Notes under the pieces: model-generated | What the model was told of the DNA's origin: nothing | Seen by the model: the letters and a program-made list of their open reading frames with translations, nothing else | Database searches by the model: none | From: Bog-950 sp964631835 | Lineage (GTDB): Bacteria > Bacteroidota > Bacteroidia > Chitinophagales > LD1 | DNA length: 64,000 bases | Direction: 5' to 3' | Assembly: GCA_964631835.1 (NCBI GenBank) | Contig: CAZWAD010000002.1 | Span: 186,001-250,000, forward strand | Program-made: the position numbers and the translations under genes | Shown: piece by piece, positions 54,601 to 63,339 of the stretch | Layout: the number at the start of each line of letters is the position of its first letter | Numbering within the stretch: position 1 is the first letter of the stretch

Positions 54601-55391
54601 CCGTTTCGGCAACAATTTCTGAACCTCCTTTATTATCTCTTACCCTAGGAACGCTGATTCCTCCCACTTGCAATGGGTATGCTGACGGTGAGGTTTCCGT
54701 AACTGCCACCGGTGGAACCCCGGCTTATCAATTTGTATGGAATACAATTCCGGCACAAACAAGTTCCTCAGCAACCAATTTAATCGGTGGAAATTATTCC
54801 GTAACCGTTACCGATGCCAATGGATGTTCGGTGGCGCAGACCCTTTCAATTACAGAGCCGCCATTGCTTACGGTAAGCGTGAACCCTTATCCGAAAGTTG
54901 AAATTTACAGCGGAGATAACGTTACGCTCACCGCAACTCCTTCGTACACTCCCGTAAATTATTTGTGGCAGCCTACGTTCGGGCTTAGCTGCGCCAATTG
55001 CGCTTCCACCATTGCATCGCCCGTTTCAACTACTACTTATACGGTTATTGTAAGCGATGCGAACAACTGTCAGGCACAGGCTTCGGTGGAGGTGATTGTG
55101 CTTTTCCGCCACAATATTTTTATACCCAACGCCTTTAGCCCGAATGGCGATGGCAGCAATGATTTCTTCGAAATTTTCGGAACGCTTGAACAAATTCAAT
55201 ACCTCGCTGTTCAGGTTTTTAACCGCTGGGGCGAAAAGGTGTATGAATCGAACGAGCACCATTTCCGCTGGGACGGAACTTACAGGGGCGAAAAAATACC
55301 TACAGGGGTTTACACCTACCAGTTAAAGCTCACCTTTTTAGATGGCCAGCGCGATGAACTGCGCAAAGGCTCGGTAACGGTTTTGAGGTAG
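51621..55391 (+). CDS. SprB-repeat, gliding-type surface protein
   Basis: 1256 aa, GTG start. Signal peptide (1-19), a beta-propeller-like N-terminal part (about 20-385, with NKLAVAMRYTSGG and LEFSPDGSRLYANSS) and one PKD domain (about 390-455). Seven SprB-type repeats of about 75 residues follow (about 545-1080; each begins V-S-C-F-G and has WNTTPVQTT and TVVVTDANNC). A type B T9SS domain closes the protein (last about 90 residues, NIFIPNAFSPNGDGSNDFFE, VFNRWGEKVYES). This is the layout of adhesins moved by gliding machinery. Whether this strain glides is not known. Repeats 2, 3 and 4 are highly similar at DNA level, so length may vary between strains. Confidence 0.92.
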   Translation: MKRHTLLLLFLIVYSLAFSQGEADWWYFGTRAGIHFNPNPVSVNGGQINTTEGVASISDASGNLLFYTDGLTVYNKNHTVMANGTGLMGDPSSTQSGVIVQKPGSRFEYYLFTAALPGSNGYRYSVIDMNLNGGLGGVTAVKNVLMYSPSTEKICAVRHCNNNDVWIITHHWGSNEFRTYLLTSTGLSAPVISSTGTVHSGNTGMAIGCMKASPDGNKLAVAMRYTSGGSSSSILELFDFNNTTGVVSTPVNLGTGFTYAYGLEFSPDGSRLYANSSQSGAIYQFNMCAGNSAQIAASKTQIGTSTTGWMGTMQIGPDKKVYVARYATAYIGVINSPNTLGNGCNYVDNGVALGTNQSTFGLPNFAPNYFSVYTPTLASSINCLTGNFSYTMPPPSCTGSGVVQSMSWNFGDVASGVNNTSTLAAPSHTFSSPGNYTVKLTLNFNCYSDTGILSVNVVSCGTTVSGVGDAVCEGGCGNISATAANGTPPYTYTWTPNIGTGPGPFSVCPTTTTNYKVVATDAAGFKDSTIIQLLVNTLPVATASSTDITCFGSVNGTATASATGNSPFTYSWNTTPVQTTAIANNLGAGNYTVVITDINGCSSSVSTPVSEPALLNISISSFNNVSCNGAADGSAVSTASGGVTPYAYSWNTSPVQTTSTASNLSGGTYTVVVTDANNCTASASVTISEATALVVSMNPPINIRCFGGNDGSASVNTSGGITPYAYAWNTTPVQTTSTASNLTAGNYNVVVTDANSCSASASVTISEPAAFTVNVTSQTNVSCNSGNDGSATATVAGGVTPYNFAWSTTPVQASPTASNLSAATYQVVVTDANSCSASASVTISEPALLNVSIGQFADVSCFGANDGSATTVVTGGTGAYNYTWNTNPVQTTSNATNLSGGTFDVMVTDGNNCTASVSVTISEPALLTVFINSTTDVSCFGGNNGSASVNVSGGISPYTYNWNTTPPQTSSSATNLSAGNYSVLVTDNNSCPATVSATISEPPLLSLTLGTLIPPTCNGYADGEVSVTATGGTPAYQFVWNTIPAQTSSSATNLIGGNYSVTVTDANGCSVAQTLSITEPPLLTVSVNPYPKVEIYSGDNVTLTATPSYTPVNYLWQPTFGLSCANCASTIASPVSTTTYTVIVSDANNCQAQASVEVIVLFRHNIFIPNAFSPNGDGSNDFFEIFGTLEQIQYLAVQVFNRWGEKVYESNEHHFRWDGTYRGEKIPTGVYTYQLKLTFLDGQRDELRKGSVTVLR

Positions 55392-55478
55392 GGTTTGCAC
55401 TATAATAGAGCGCAACTCAAACCCTAGGGTTGATTTTCCAAATAATTTTAAACGCCTCTTACGGGCTTTTTGCCGAAA

Positions 55479-55552
55479 TGTAGGGCACGTTTAAATACAT
55501 TTAGGAGGCCTCTTCCGTTGTGTAGGGCACGTTTAAATACATTTAGGAGGCC
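55479..55552. repeat. Perfect 32-bp tandem repeat
   Basis: The sequence starting TGTAGGGCACG and ending AGGAGGCC occurs identically at 55479-55510 and 55521-55552, with a 10-bp spacer. The region (55392-55695) is a 304-bp gap between the SprB-like gene and the SRPBCC gene; nothing else is seen in it. Confidence 0.75.
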
Positions 55553-55695
55553 CTTGCATTAGCTACATACCTTGTTTTTTCGCCCAAAATCATAAAAAAA
55601 TGAACATTTCACAGAAACTACCCAACCCGATGCCGGAAGGGCACTGGTTAAGGGCATAATAACTTTAAGGTTTTTCTTCACATTTGCCTCCACTC

Positions 55696-56199
55696 ATGAC
55701 CACAACCGTATCGGTTAGCGCCACTTTTAATTGTTCGCTGGAAAGAGCTTTTAAAACACCCATGCTTTGCGATGTAACCAAAGTGCATACGGGGTTTGGG
55801 CTTATGCCGCGCGTTACCCATTGCACCGATGACGAAAACTGGGGAAAACCGGGTGGGAGCAAAAAGGTGTTTGTGGCTAAGTCGTTAACACAGGCAGGGG
55901 GCGAAGCATCTATGGATAAGGTGCTCGAAAGAGTGGAGAACAAATACTGGAAAATTGAGGTAAGCGATTTTAAATCGTGGATGCTGGGGTTTACCAAATT
56001 TGTTGGCGAATGGCGCACTACTGAAATTGCGCCAAATGAGATTTTGGTGGAATATACCTACACCATGCACTGTGGAAATGCTTTGCTGTATCCGCTGTGT
56101 GTGTTGTTTACCAAGCTGTTTTGGAAAACTTATATGAAACGTGTTTTGGAAAATATCAGAACCATGGCGTATGATGGCGAGCCGTATATGTATAAGTAA
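55696..56199 (+). CDS. SRPBCC-family small protein
   Basis: 167 aa from ATG 55696 (MTTTVSVSATFNCSLERAF); a TTG 12 bp earlier is in frame but has no reason to be used. The N-terminal FNCSLERAFKTPMLCDV and the helix YMKRVLENIRTMAYDGEP fit the START/SRPBCC helix-grip fold, which binds hydrophobic ligands. The C-terminal half is partly hydrophobic (ALLYPLCVLFTKLFWK). Function unknown. Convergent with the following lipoprotein gene (12-bp gap). Confidence 0.75.
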   Translation: MTTTVSVSATFNCSLERAFKTPMLCDVTKVHTGFGLMPRVTHCTDDENWGKPGGSKKVFVAKSLTQAGGEASMDKVLERVENKYWKIEVSDFKSWMLGFTKFVGEWRTTEIAPNEILVEYTYTMHCGNALLYPLCVLFTKLFWKTYMKRVLENIRTMAYDGEPYMYK

Positions 56200-56211
56200 G
56201 CGATGCGTGGG

Positions 56212-56646
56212 TTACTTGTCGGCAGGCTCAAAACGGAAAGTTTTCTGCATGGCAGCTTGTGAAGGGTTTCGAACAACTACATAAACTTCTTGTTTGTTGT
56301 TTCGGTTCGAATCAGCTAAAAATGCATCGGCAATAATTCCTTCACGCTGTTGCTTCATTACCGTATCAGCTTTATTATCGCCACCTCTTCTTAAAATGGC
56401 AAACTCACCGCTCGATGCAGGGCCGCCAAACCCCACCACATCATAAACTAAGTTTTCGTTCACCACCAATGTTTTGTGAAACTCATACGAAGATTCGAGC
56501 CCCAACTGCATGGCAGTGTCGCTGGCAATAGCTACAGAATCAATTTCCCCAACTACCGGTATTTGATTTTGAGATTGGTTGCAGGAAGAAAAAGACAACA
56601 GACAATAGACAACAGACAATAGATGAATGACGGTTTGAATTCTCAC
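56212..56646 (-). CDS. Small lipoprotein of unknown function
   Basis: 144 aa with a lipoprotein signal, lipobox SFSSCNQS (Cys at about 22). No recognised domain. The mature part has GLESSYEFHKTLVVNENLVY and a basic stretch ADSNRNNKQEVYVVVRN near the C-terminus. Lies 21 bp downstream of carA on the same strand, so it is probably co-transcribed, though a functional link is not obvious. Confidence 0.65.
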   Translation of the reverse strand: MRIQTVIHLLSVVYCLLSFSSCNQSQNQIPVVGEIDSVAIASDTAMQLGLESSYEFHKTLVVNENLVYDVVGFGGPASSGEFAILRRGGDNKADTVMKQQREGIIADAFLADSNRNNKQEVYVVVRNPSQAAMQKTFRFEPADK

Positions 56647-56667
56647 ATTCTCAAATTGTCGAATTCG

Positions 56668-57777
56668 CTAATTCGCATTCATGTCATCAATAAACTGGTC
56701 GAAGAGGTAACGTGAATCATGCGGACCGGGAGAACTTTCGGGGTGGTATTGAACGCTGAAAGCTTTCTTTCCCTTAATACGGATGCCTTCCACCGTATTG
56801 TCGTTCAGGTTTACGTGAGTTATTTCAACGTGGCTGCTTTTCTCCACTGCTTCGCGCGAAACTTCAAAACCGTGATTCTGCGAAGTGATTTCGCTTTTGT
56901 TGGCAATAAGATTCTGCACCGGATGATTCGCCCCGCGGTGGCCGTGGTGCATTTTGTGCGTGGGAATTCCGTTGGCTAAAGCCAGCAACTGGTGGCCGAG
57001 GCAAATTCCGAAGAGCGGTTTACCCGAATCGCAAATTTCTTTCACCGTTTTAATGGCGTAATCCATGGCGGCCGGGTCACCGGGGCCATTGGAAATGAAA
57101 TAACCATTCGGCTTAAACGCTTCCATTTCCTTGAATGAAGTTTTAGCATTAAATACTTTGGCATAAATGCCGCGGTCAGTCATGCACTTCAAAATGTTTT
57201 CTTTAATACCACAATCGAGCACAGCCACTTTCAGTCCTGAATTTTCATTACCATAGTTATATGGTTTATCAGTTGAAACTTTCAGTGCCAAATCGAGCCC
57301 GTCCATGTCGGGTACTTCGGTAAGTTTCTTTTTCAGAACCGCCACATCGGTAGTTTCTGAACTGATAATACAGTTCATGGCTCCCTGCTTTCGTACGTGA
57401 ATGGTGAGTGCGCGCGTGTCCACATCCGAAATGCCGACCAGGTTATTTTTTTCAAACCAGTCCTGTAGTGAATCGTTTGCGGGTATCCGTGAATAACTTT
57501 GAGCAGTGTATCGCTTGCAAATTAGCCCTGCAATTTTCACGCTCTTCGATTCCGCCTCTTCATTTTTAGTTCCGTAGTTACCTTCGTGTACGTTAGTCAT
57601 GATAATCATCTGACCGTAATAACTCGGGTCGGTAAAAATTTCCTGGTACCCGGTCATGGAAGTATTAAAGCAAATTTCGCCTGAAGTAGTTCCGGTTTTA
57701 CCGAGTGATTTTCCGTGAAAAACGGTTCCGTCTGCAAGTAATAATACAGCCGGGACAGAGGAGAAGGGTTTTGTCAT
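56668..57777 (-). CDS. carA: Carbamoyl-phosphate synthase, small subunit
   Basis: 369 aa from ATG 57777; a TTG four codons earlier is less likely. The N-terminal domain (about 5-145) carries GETTSGEICFNTSMTGYQEIF-like residues (DGTVFHGKSLG, CFNTSMTGYQEIFTDPSY). The class I glutamine amidotransferase domain has the catalytic Cys in PLFGICLGHQLLALANG (about 253) and His/Glu in VQYHPESSPGP (about 341). It supplies ammonia from glutamine for carbamoyl phosphate in pyrimidine and arginine synthesis. The large subunit carB is not in the window. Confidence 0.95.
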   Translation of the reverse strand: MTKPFSSVPAVLLLADGTVFHGKSLGKTGTTSGEICFNTSMTGYQEIFTDPSYYGQMIIMTNVHEGNYGTKNEEAESKSVKIAGLICKRYTAQSYSRIPANDSLQDWFEKNNLVGISDVDTRALTIHVRKQGAMNCIISSETTDVAVLKKKLTEVPDMDGLDLALKVSTDKPYNYGNENSGLKVAVLDCGIKENILKCMTDRGIYAKVFNAKTSFKEMEAFKPNGYFISNGPGDPAAMDYAIKTVKEICDSGKPLFGICLGHQLLALANGIPTHKMHHGHRGANHPVQNLIANKSEITSQNHGFEVSREAVEKSSHVEITHVNLNDNTVEGIRIKGKKAFSVQYHPESSPGPHDSRYLFDQFIDDMNAN

Positions 57778-57860
57778 ATCGGGACGCAAATATAAACGCG
57801 CAAAGGGAATGGTGGAATAAAGAAGTGTTGTTGTGGAAAAGATTTGTGTAATTCGTTGCT

Positions 57861-58352
57861 ATGAATTTCAATAAAGAAACCTGGAGAACTGAAGCAGAAA
57901 AAAGGAAGAAGGAGAACAAGAACTTTCTGTTAAAGGCAAAGCGCATCCGGGGAATTGAAAAACATCTTCCTGATTTGCATGAAGAAGCATTTTCGAAAAT
58001 AGATTGTTTGCAATGCGGTAACTGCTGCAAAACAATCTCACCAAGATTTAAAACTCCTGATATAGTCCGTATCTCAAAATTCCTTGGAATGAGGCAAAGC
58101 GAAATGATTGAAACTTATTTGCGTTTAGATGAAGATGGAGATTATGTAGTGAAGAAATCGCCTTGTCCGTTTTTGGGCAGTAATAATTATTGCAGTATTT
58201 ACGAAGCCCGCCCCGGTGATTGCCGCAAATATCCTTACACTGATTCAGGAGAATTTTTTGAATACACCAATACTACCTTACAAAATAATACAATTTGCCC
58301 GGCAGTGTTCTGTGTTCTGGAAAAGCTGAAAATACTTATGCATAATCGCTGA
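57861..58352 (+). CDS. YkgJ-family cysteine-cluster protein
   Basis: 163 aa. Cysteine pattern CLQCGNCCK (about 51-59), then CPFLGSNNYCSIYEARPGDC (about 106-125), typical of the YkgJ/UPF0153 zinc- or iron-binding family (CxxCGxCC...C...C...C). The role is uncertain; some relatives are thought to bind Fe-S. Divergent from carA (83-bp gap). The 3' end overlaps the ABC permease gene on the other strand by 17 nt. Confidence 0.85.
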   Translation: MNFNKETWRTEAEKRKKENKNFLLKAKRIRGIEKHLPDLHEEAFSKIDCLQCGNCCKTISPRFKTPDIVRISKFLGMRQSEMIETYLRLDEDGDYVVKKSPCPFLGSNNYCSIYEARPGDCRKYPYTDSGEFFEYTNTTLQNNTICPAVFCVLEKLKILMHNR

Positions 58353-59151
58353 ATGCATTTTCCGATTTTTTATATAGATAAAACCCTAATGCGCAAAGCG
58401 GAATGGATGCGAGCAGGGCAGGAATAAAATGCAAGTCGTAATTCCACCCCGGGAAAAGGCACCACCTCCATCCTTCAACTACTGAAGCCATAGGATTAAA
58501 AAACCAAATGAAACTGATTTGAGGAGGTAAAACCTCTTTCGTGAAAAATACGGGCGTGAACCAGATCCCGAAATACATCAGGAAAGGAACAAGATGAAAC
58601 AAGTCCCTCAGGCGGTAAGCCAAAGAAGCCACAGTGAAAACAATAAACAAAGCGGCAGCAGCATTGAATATAAGTAGTATCGGGATAAGCACAATACGCC
58701 AAGAAACCGGATAGCCATGCCAAAGAAACAACGGCACGAGCAACAGCAAGCTAATGACTAATTCTATCAGGGCAACATAGACTTTTGACAGTGGTAAAAT
58801 GGCTTTAGGGAAATAAATCTTTTTAATAAGCTGTCCTGATTCCTGAACGCTGAAAGTGCCCTGATAAACAATATAGCTGAAAAAATTCCAGCCTTGTAAA
58901 CCCGACAGCACGTAAAGCGAATACGGCAGATCGCCCGACTTCCAGCGAAGCAAATACCCGAAAAAGAAAGTGAAGATGGCTAATGCAGTGAGGGGTTGAA
59001 GAACAGTCCAGCCCAATCCCAAGAATGTTTGCGCGTATTTTACTTTCAAATCACGTTTGGCAAATGCAACAATAAGAGCCCTGTACCTCCACATCTTTTT
59101 TATATAATCCGGAAGGCTGTCAGGTTCTGATGTTATTACGGTCTTAATCAT
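58336..59151 (-). CDS. ABC-2 permease for polysaccharide export
   Basis: 271 aa with six predicted membrane segments. Family signs: YAQTFLGLGWTVLQPLTALA (about 40-59) and the FYLRDLFHLVPFLMYFGIWF-like stretch in the middle (YRLRDLFHLVPFLMYFG). Of the TagG/KpsM/RfbA group that exports lipid-linked or O-antigen polysaccharides. The matching ATPase gene is not seen in the window. Divergent from asparagine synthase (113-bp gap). Marks the start of a polysaccharide-type cluster. Confidence 0.88.
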   Translation of the reverse strand: MIKTVITSEPDSLPDYIKKMWRYRALIVAFAKRDLKVKYAQTFLGLGWTVLQPLTALAIFTFFFGYLLRWKSGDLPYSLYVLSGLQGWNFFSYIVYQGTFSVQESGQLIKKIYFPKAILPLSKVYVALIELVISLLLLVPLFLWHGYPVSWRIVLIPILLIFNAAAALFIVFTVASLAYRLRDLFHLVPFLMYFGIWFTPVFFTKEVLPPQISFIWFFNPMASVVEGWRWCLFPGWNYDLHFIPALLASIPLCALGFYLYKKSENAFSDYA

Positions 59152-59264
59152 ATATGATGTAAAGATTCACAAAAAATATTGACGCAATTAATAAAATAAA
59201 TGGAGCATAAATTTTATAAACGGTAAAAAACGATTATTTAGAGTTTTAATATTTCAGGAAAATC

Positions 59265-61037
59265 ATGTGCGGTATTGCAGGGCAAATAAAATTTAACGGA
59301 GAAGTTTCAGAGCAAAACTGTTCGGCAATGAATGACGCAATTAAACATCGCGGACCTGATGGAGAAGGCATATATATCAATGCAGATAAAACGGTAGTTC
59401 TGGGGCACCGGAGACTTTCCTTTCTTGACCTTACAGAAGCAGGAAAACAACCCATGACCAATGAGGACGGAACAATCTGGATTACCTACAACGGAGAAAT
59501 TTATAATTATATCGAGCTTCGTGAGAAACTCGAAAAATCAGGACACAGGTTTCATTCGCATACTGATACAGAAGTGATTATCCACGGCTATGAAGAATGG
59601 GGATGGGATGTGGTAAATCATTTGAAGGGGATGTTTGCCTTTGGAATATGGAACGAAAAAGACAAGCAACTCTTCTTAGCCCGCGACAGGTTCGGGATTA
59701 AACCTCTTTACTATTACAACGAAAATGGAAACTTTGTTTTTGCTTCTGAAATAAAAGCAATCAAAGCTAATGCCGATGTTACCACCACCTTGGACTTCGT
59801 TTCGTTTTCAGATTATTTTGTGTACAGGTATGTTCCAAGCCCGAAAAGTATATGGCATGAAATTTCAAAACTTCCGGCAGCACATTTCTTGCTTTTAAAC
59901 GCTGATGGAAGTGTAACAATCAAAGAGTACTGGAAAATTCCGTTTGCAGAAAACACAATTTCCGACAACGAAGCGATTGAAAAATTCGATTCCTTATTGT
60001 TTGAGTCTGTAAAAACACATACCAGAAGCGATGTTCCAGTCGGTTCTTTTCTCAGCGGAGGTTACGATAGTTCAGCTATAGTTTATTACATGAGCCGTTT
60101 TAGATATGCGCCATCAACGTTTTCAATCGGTTTTGAAGGATGGGATGTAAGTGAGCATATTTATGCTGAAATGGTTGCTAAGCAATTCGGCACAAACCAT
60201 CACTCACTGATTCTTCAATCCCAATCTCTGGACATACTTGACCACCTCAGCTGGGTTTATGACGAGCCGAACGGTGATATTTCCATAATCCCAACTTACC
60301 AGGTTAGCAGAGAAGCGGCAAGAAAAGTAAAAGCAGTAATGAGTGGTGAGGGTTCGGACGAAATACTCGTGGGTTATCAGTGGCAGAAAGATTATGTGCC
60401 TGTGCAAAAATCATTTATGGAAAAAGTGTTGGGAATATTATCGGGAAATACGTCTCCGTACCTATTACAATATTATACCGAAGCTATGGCAATGGGAAGA
60501 TTTGACAAAGCAGAATTGAAGAAGTTGCTTCACCCCGATTTACATTATTGTATCCGGGAAAATCCCGAGTGGTATTATAAACACCTTTACGAATCTGAAC
60601 TTCATGAGTTGAAAGCTATGCAAAAGCTGGATGTAAAGCATTTTATGGGCGAACAGGTGCTCGCTAAGATTGACCGGGCAAGCATGGCAAATTCACTGGA
60701 AGTGAGAGTCCCGTTTCTTGACCATGAAATTTGTGAGTTTATTTTTCAACTAAAAACAGAGGTGTATTTTCGGAAAAATGAAACGAAACATCTCTTGTAC
60801 CAAAATATTAAAAATCATTTTCCGGATGAAATTCTACATAGAAAGAAACAGGGTTTTGTAGGGCCTGACAAATACTATATGAATATGGCATGGTATGAAT
60901 CACGGCTAAGCGAAAGTCGGTTAGTACAGGATAAAATCGTCAATAGAAGCTATTTGAAGGAGCTATTTCAGAACAAGGATTGCTGGCGCCTTTGGAAAGT
61001 AGCAGTAATGGAATCGTGGTACAGGAAGTGGTGCTGA
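59265..61037 (+). CDS. asnB: Asparagine synthase (glutamine-hydrolysing)
   Basis: 590 aa. Starts MCGIAGQIKF, with the Cys2 nucleophile of the amidotransferase class II domain (about 1-200; RHRGPDGEG-like KHRGPDGEGIY). The PP-loop of the synthetase domain is GSFLSGGYDSSAIVYY (about 262-277). Members of this group within polysaccharide clusters often amidate sugar acids or peptides rather than make free asparagine, so the substrate is uncertain. 29 bp ahead of the epimerase gene, same strand. Confidence 0.9.
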   Translation: MCGIAGQIKFNGEVSEQNCSAMNDAIKHRGPDGEGIYINADKTVVLGHRRLSFLDLTEAGKQPMTNEDGTIWITYNGEIYNYIELREKLEKSGHRFHSHTDTEVIIHGYEEWGWDVVNHLKGMFAFGIWNEKDKQLFLARDRFGIKPLYYYNENGNFVFASEIKAIKANADVTTTLDFVSFSDYFVYRYVPSPKSIWHEISKLPAAHFLLLNADGSVTIKEYWKIPFAENTISDNEAIEKFDSLLFESVKTHTRSDVPVGSFLSGGYDSSAIVYYMSRFRYAPSTFSIGFEGWDVSEHIYAEMVAKQFGTNHHSLILQSQSLDILDHLSWVYDEPNGDISIIPTYQVSREAARKVKAVMSGEGSDEILVGYQWQKDYVPVQKSFMEKVLGILSGNTSPYLLQYYTEAMAMGRFDKAELKKLLHPDLHYCIRENPEWYYKHLYESELHELKAMQKLDVKHFMGEQVLAKIDRASMANSLEVRVPFLDHEICEFIFQLKTEVYFRKNETKHLLYQNIKNHFPDEILHRKKQGFVGPDKYYMNMAWYESRLSESRLVQDKIVNRSYLKELFQNKDCWRLWKVAVMESWYRKWC

Positions 61038-61066
61038 TGTTTATACAATTCATTTACATTTAAACA

Positions 61067-62071
61067 ATGAAGAGAATTTTAATAACCGGCTTCGGAGGAT
61101 TCATTGGCTATAGTTTACTTATGGCTCTTAAGGATAAATTTCAAATTACAGCACTCGATAATTTTTCGGAGACATCTAATTACTTAATTAAAAAAGCCCG
61201 TGCGGGGCAGTTAGGTATTTCTGATTTAGAGGCATTTAAAAGAGAAAAAAAACACAAAATCGGTAATTCCGATTTTTGCTATGCTGACTTATGTAACCGG
61301 GAGTCTTTAGAAGAAATATTTTCAAGTGAGCGATTTGATTTGGTCATTCACCTCGCGGCTTTAACCGGAGTTCGTCAATCATTATTAAACCCCGCTGCAT
61401 ATATTGACTCAAACGTTCAGGGCTTTGTTAGTTTACTGGAGTGCGTTAGAAAATTCCAAATCAGAAACGTGATTTATGCTTCAAGTTCTTCAGTATATGG
61501 CATGAACAAGGAAACTCCTTGTAAAGAAAGCCAGCCGACCGATTTGCCTATTTCGGTTTATGCGGCAAGCAAAAAATCCAATGAATTGCTTGCACATGTT
61601 TATTCAAGCTTATATAATATCAATTTGACAGGTTTGCGTTTTTTCACCGTTTATGGGCCCTGGACGCGACCAGATATGGCGGCTTATTTATTTATGAAGG
61701 CAATTAAAAATGAAAGGCCAATAGAGTTGTTTAATGAAGGAAAAATGATTCGCGATTTTACGTATATAGATGATGTGACAAAAACCATTTCACTTCTTAT
61801 GGAAAAAATGGAACAGGAAAAAATACCAGGTAACAGGATTTTTAATGTGGGAAACCATCAGCCGGTTTATACGGTTGATTTCTTAAAGAAAATCGAATCT
61901 GCAATGAATAAAAAAGCAGTTATAAATTTTAAACCCATTCAGCCTGGAGATATGCCGGCAACCAACGCTCTGACTGGCAGGTTATTTGATTATATTGGGT
62001 TTAAGCCGGGCACTGAACTGGAAGCAGGCATAAAAGAAATGGTTAAATGGTTTACACAATACGAAAACTGA
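61067..62071 (+). CDS. NAD-dependent sugar epimerase/dehydratase
   Basis: 334 aa, short-chain dehydrogenase fold. NAD-binding ITGFGGFIGYSL (about 5-16), YADLCNR, YASSSSVYG (about 141) and the catalytic YAASKK (about 165-170). The ending (RDFTYIDDVTKTI, PGDMPATNA) is close to UDP-glucuronate 4-epimerases. Makes an activated sugar for surface polysaccharide. Downstream gene starts 25 nt inside its 3' end. Confidence 0.88.
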   Translation: MKRILITGFGGFIGYSLLMALKDKFQITALDNFSETSNYLIKKARAGQLGISDLEAFKREKKHKIGNSDFCYADLCNRESLEEIFSSERFDLVIHLAALTGVRQSLLNPAAYIDSNVQGFVSLLECVRKFQIRNVIYASSSSVYGMNKETPCKESQPTDLPISVYAASKKSNELLAHVYSSLYNINLTGLRFFTVYGPWTRPDMAAYLFMKAIKNERPIELFNEGKMIRDFTYIDDVTKTISLLMEKMEQEKIPGNRIFNVGNHQPVYTVDFLKKIESAMNKKAVINFKPIQPGDMPATNALTGRLFDYIGFKPGTELEAGIKEMVKWFTQYEN

Positions 62072-63339
62072 ATAAAAACCTGTTTTTTGCTATCGTTTTT
62101 CCGGCTTGTATAATCTGCTTACTCTTTTCCTGTCAACAACAACGAAGTTCCACGCCTTTCCGGTTATCAAACACAGATGGCATATTTCAATTTCCGATAC
62201 AAAATATTGCTGCTTCTTCTCATGTTGAATTAAAAATAAGAAACACCTCTGAGAAAATAGCACACTTTTACATTACCCCTGATTTCGTAAATCTTTATAA
62301 CGATTCAACTATCCTGGCAAGTTTATTGAAGCCTTACATGACTGATTTACAAAAAAGCCTTGCTCTTTGGAAATTTGTTTGTGAGTGGACTTATCATTGT
62401 TCCGCCCCTTCTACTTCTGACCAGCAATTAAACGACCCTGCCATTTTGGTTAATGGTTTTGGTTGCAGTTTTTGTGATGACAGAAATGCTGCCCTCGCAA
62501 ATCTTGCAGAAATGGCGGGTTTACCATCCAGAGTTTATGAGTTAGGAGGTCATGTAGTGTGTGAAATTTTTTTTGATAACTCATGGCACATGTTTGATGC
62601 TGACAAAAACATTTTCTTTCAAAAAGAAAACGGAGAAATTGCCGATGTTATCTATTTAAGCAACCATCCTGAACTAGTCGAAGAAAAAAGTAAAGAGTTA
62701 AAAACAGTTGTTGAGAAAATAAAAAACAAAAAAACCGGCAGAGCTGTCGAATCCCCTGAGAATAATTTTGTTTCGGAAATGTATAAAATAAACAAAAGCA
62801 AATATACTTCACAAATTACCCTAAAACTAAATGAGCAAGTGAAATTTTATATCGAACCGGAAAATTTTATTGCAAAAGGTTTTTATGTGGACATTGCTGA
62901 GAAAGGTGGTCCGTACTTTAGAGCTAAAGGAATATTGGAAGGAAGTTATAACGATAGACACCTCGAGAAAGACACGGATAATGGCCCAATTTTCATTCAG
63001 ACCTTACCGTATCCTATTACAAAGATTACTGTAAGTGCTGATAATGATTGTTCCGTTTTTTATTCCACTGATAAAGTCCATTGGTATTTTGTAGGAACAT
63101 CAAAGGGAAACTCCACTATTTCATTCGCTCCGTTTAATGAAACTGGTGCACCTTATACTTTTATATATTTTCTGAAATTTTCACCACTTAGTCAAAGTGG
63201 AACTAACTCTTTCAACATAGAAAATAAATTTCTCTTCTCTTACAAAATTCTTTGTGACACATCAGTAGATTGCTGCCAACTGGTACCGCTAAATGAAGAG
63301 GCTAAAAAATTGGATGTGATTTTTTCGGTCATTTACTGA
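62047..63339 (+). CDS. Transglutaminase-like lipoprotein
   Basis: 430 aa. Lipoprotein signal with lipobox LLFSCQQQ (Cys about 29). A transglutaminase-like core at about 105-200: Cys in NGFGCSFCDDRNAALANLA, His in ELGGHVVCEIFF, Asp in WHMFDADKNIFF. So the Cys-His-Asp triad looks complete. The rest (about 270-430) is beta-rich and unrecognised. Start overlaps the epimerase gene by 25 nt, suggesting translational coupling. Predicted to be a periplasmic or surface peptidase or transamidase in the polysaccharide cluster. Confidence 0.78.
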   Translation: MVYTIRKLNKNLFFAIVFPACIICLLFSCQQQRSSTPFRLSNTDGIFQFPIQNIAASSHVELKIRNTSEKIAHFYITPDFVNLYNDSTILASLLKPYMTDLQKSLALWKFVCEWTYHCSAPSTSDQQLNDPAILVNGFGCSFCDDRNAALANLAEMAGLPSRVYELGGHVVCEIFFDNSWHMFDADKNIFFQKENGEIADVIYLSNHPELVEEKSKELKTVVEKIKNKKTGRAVESPENNFVSEMYKINKSKYTSQITLKLNEQVKFYIEPENFIAKGFYVDIAEKGGPYFRAKGILEGSYNDRHLEKDTDNGPIFIQTLPYPITKITVSADNDCSVFYSTDKVHWYFVGTSKGNSTISFAPFNETGAPYTFIYFLKFSPLSQSGTNSFNIENKFLFSYKILCDTSVDCCQLVPLNEEAKKLDVIFSVIY

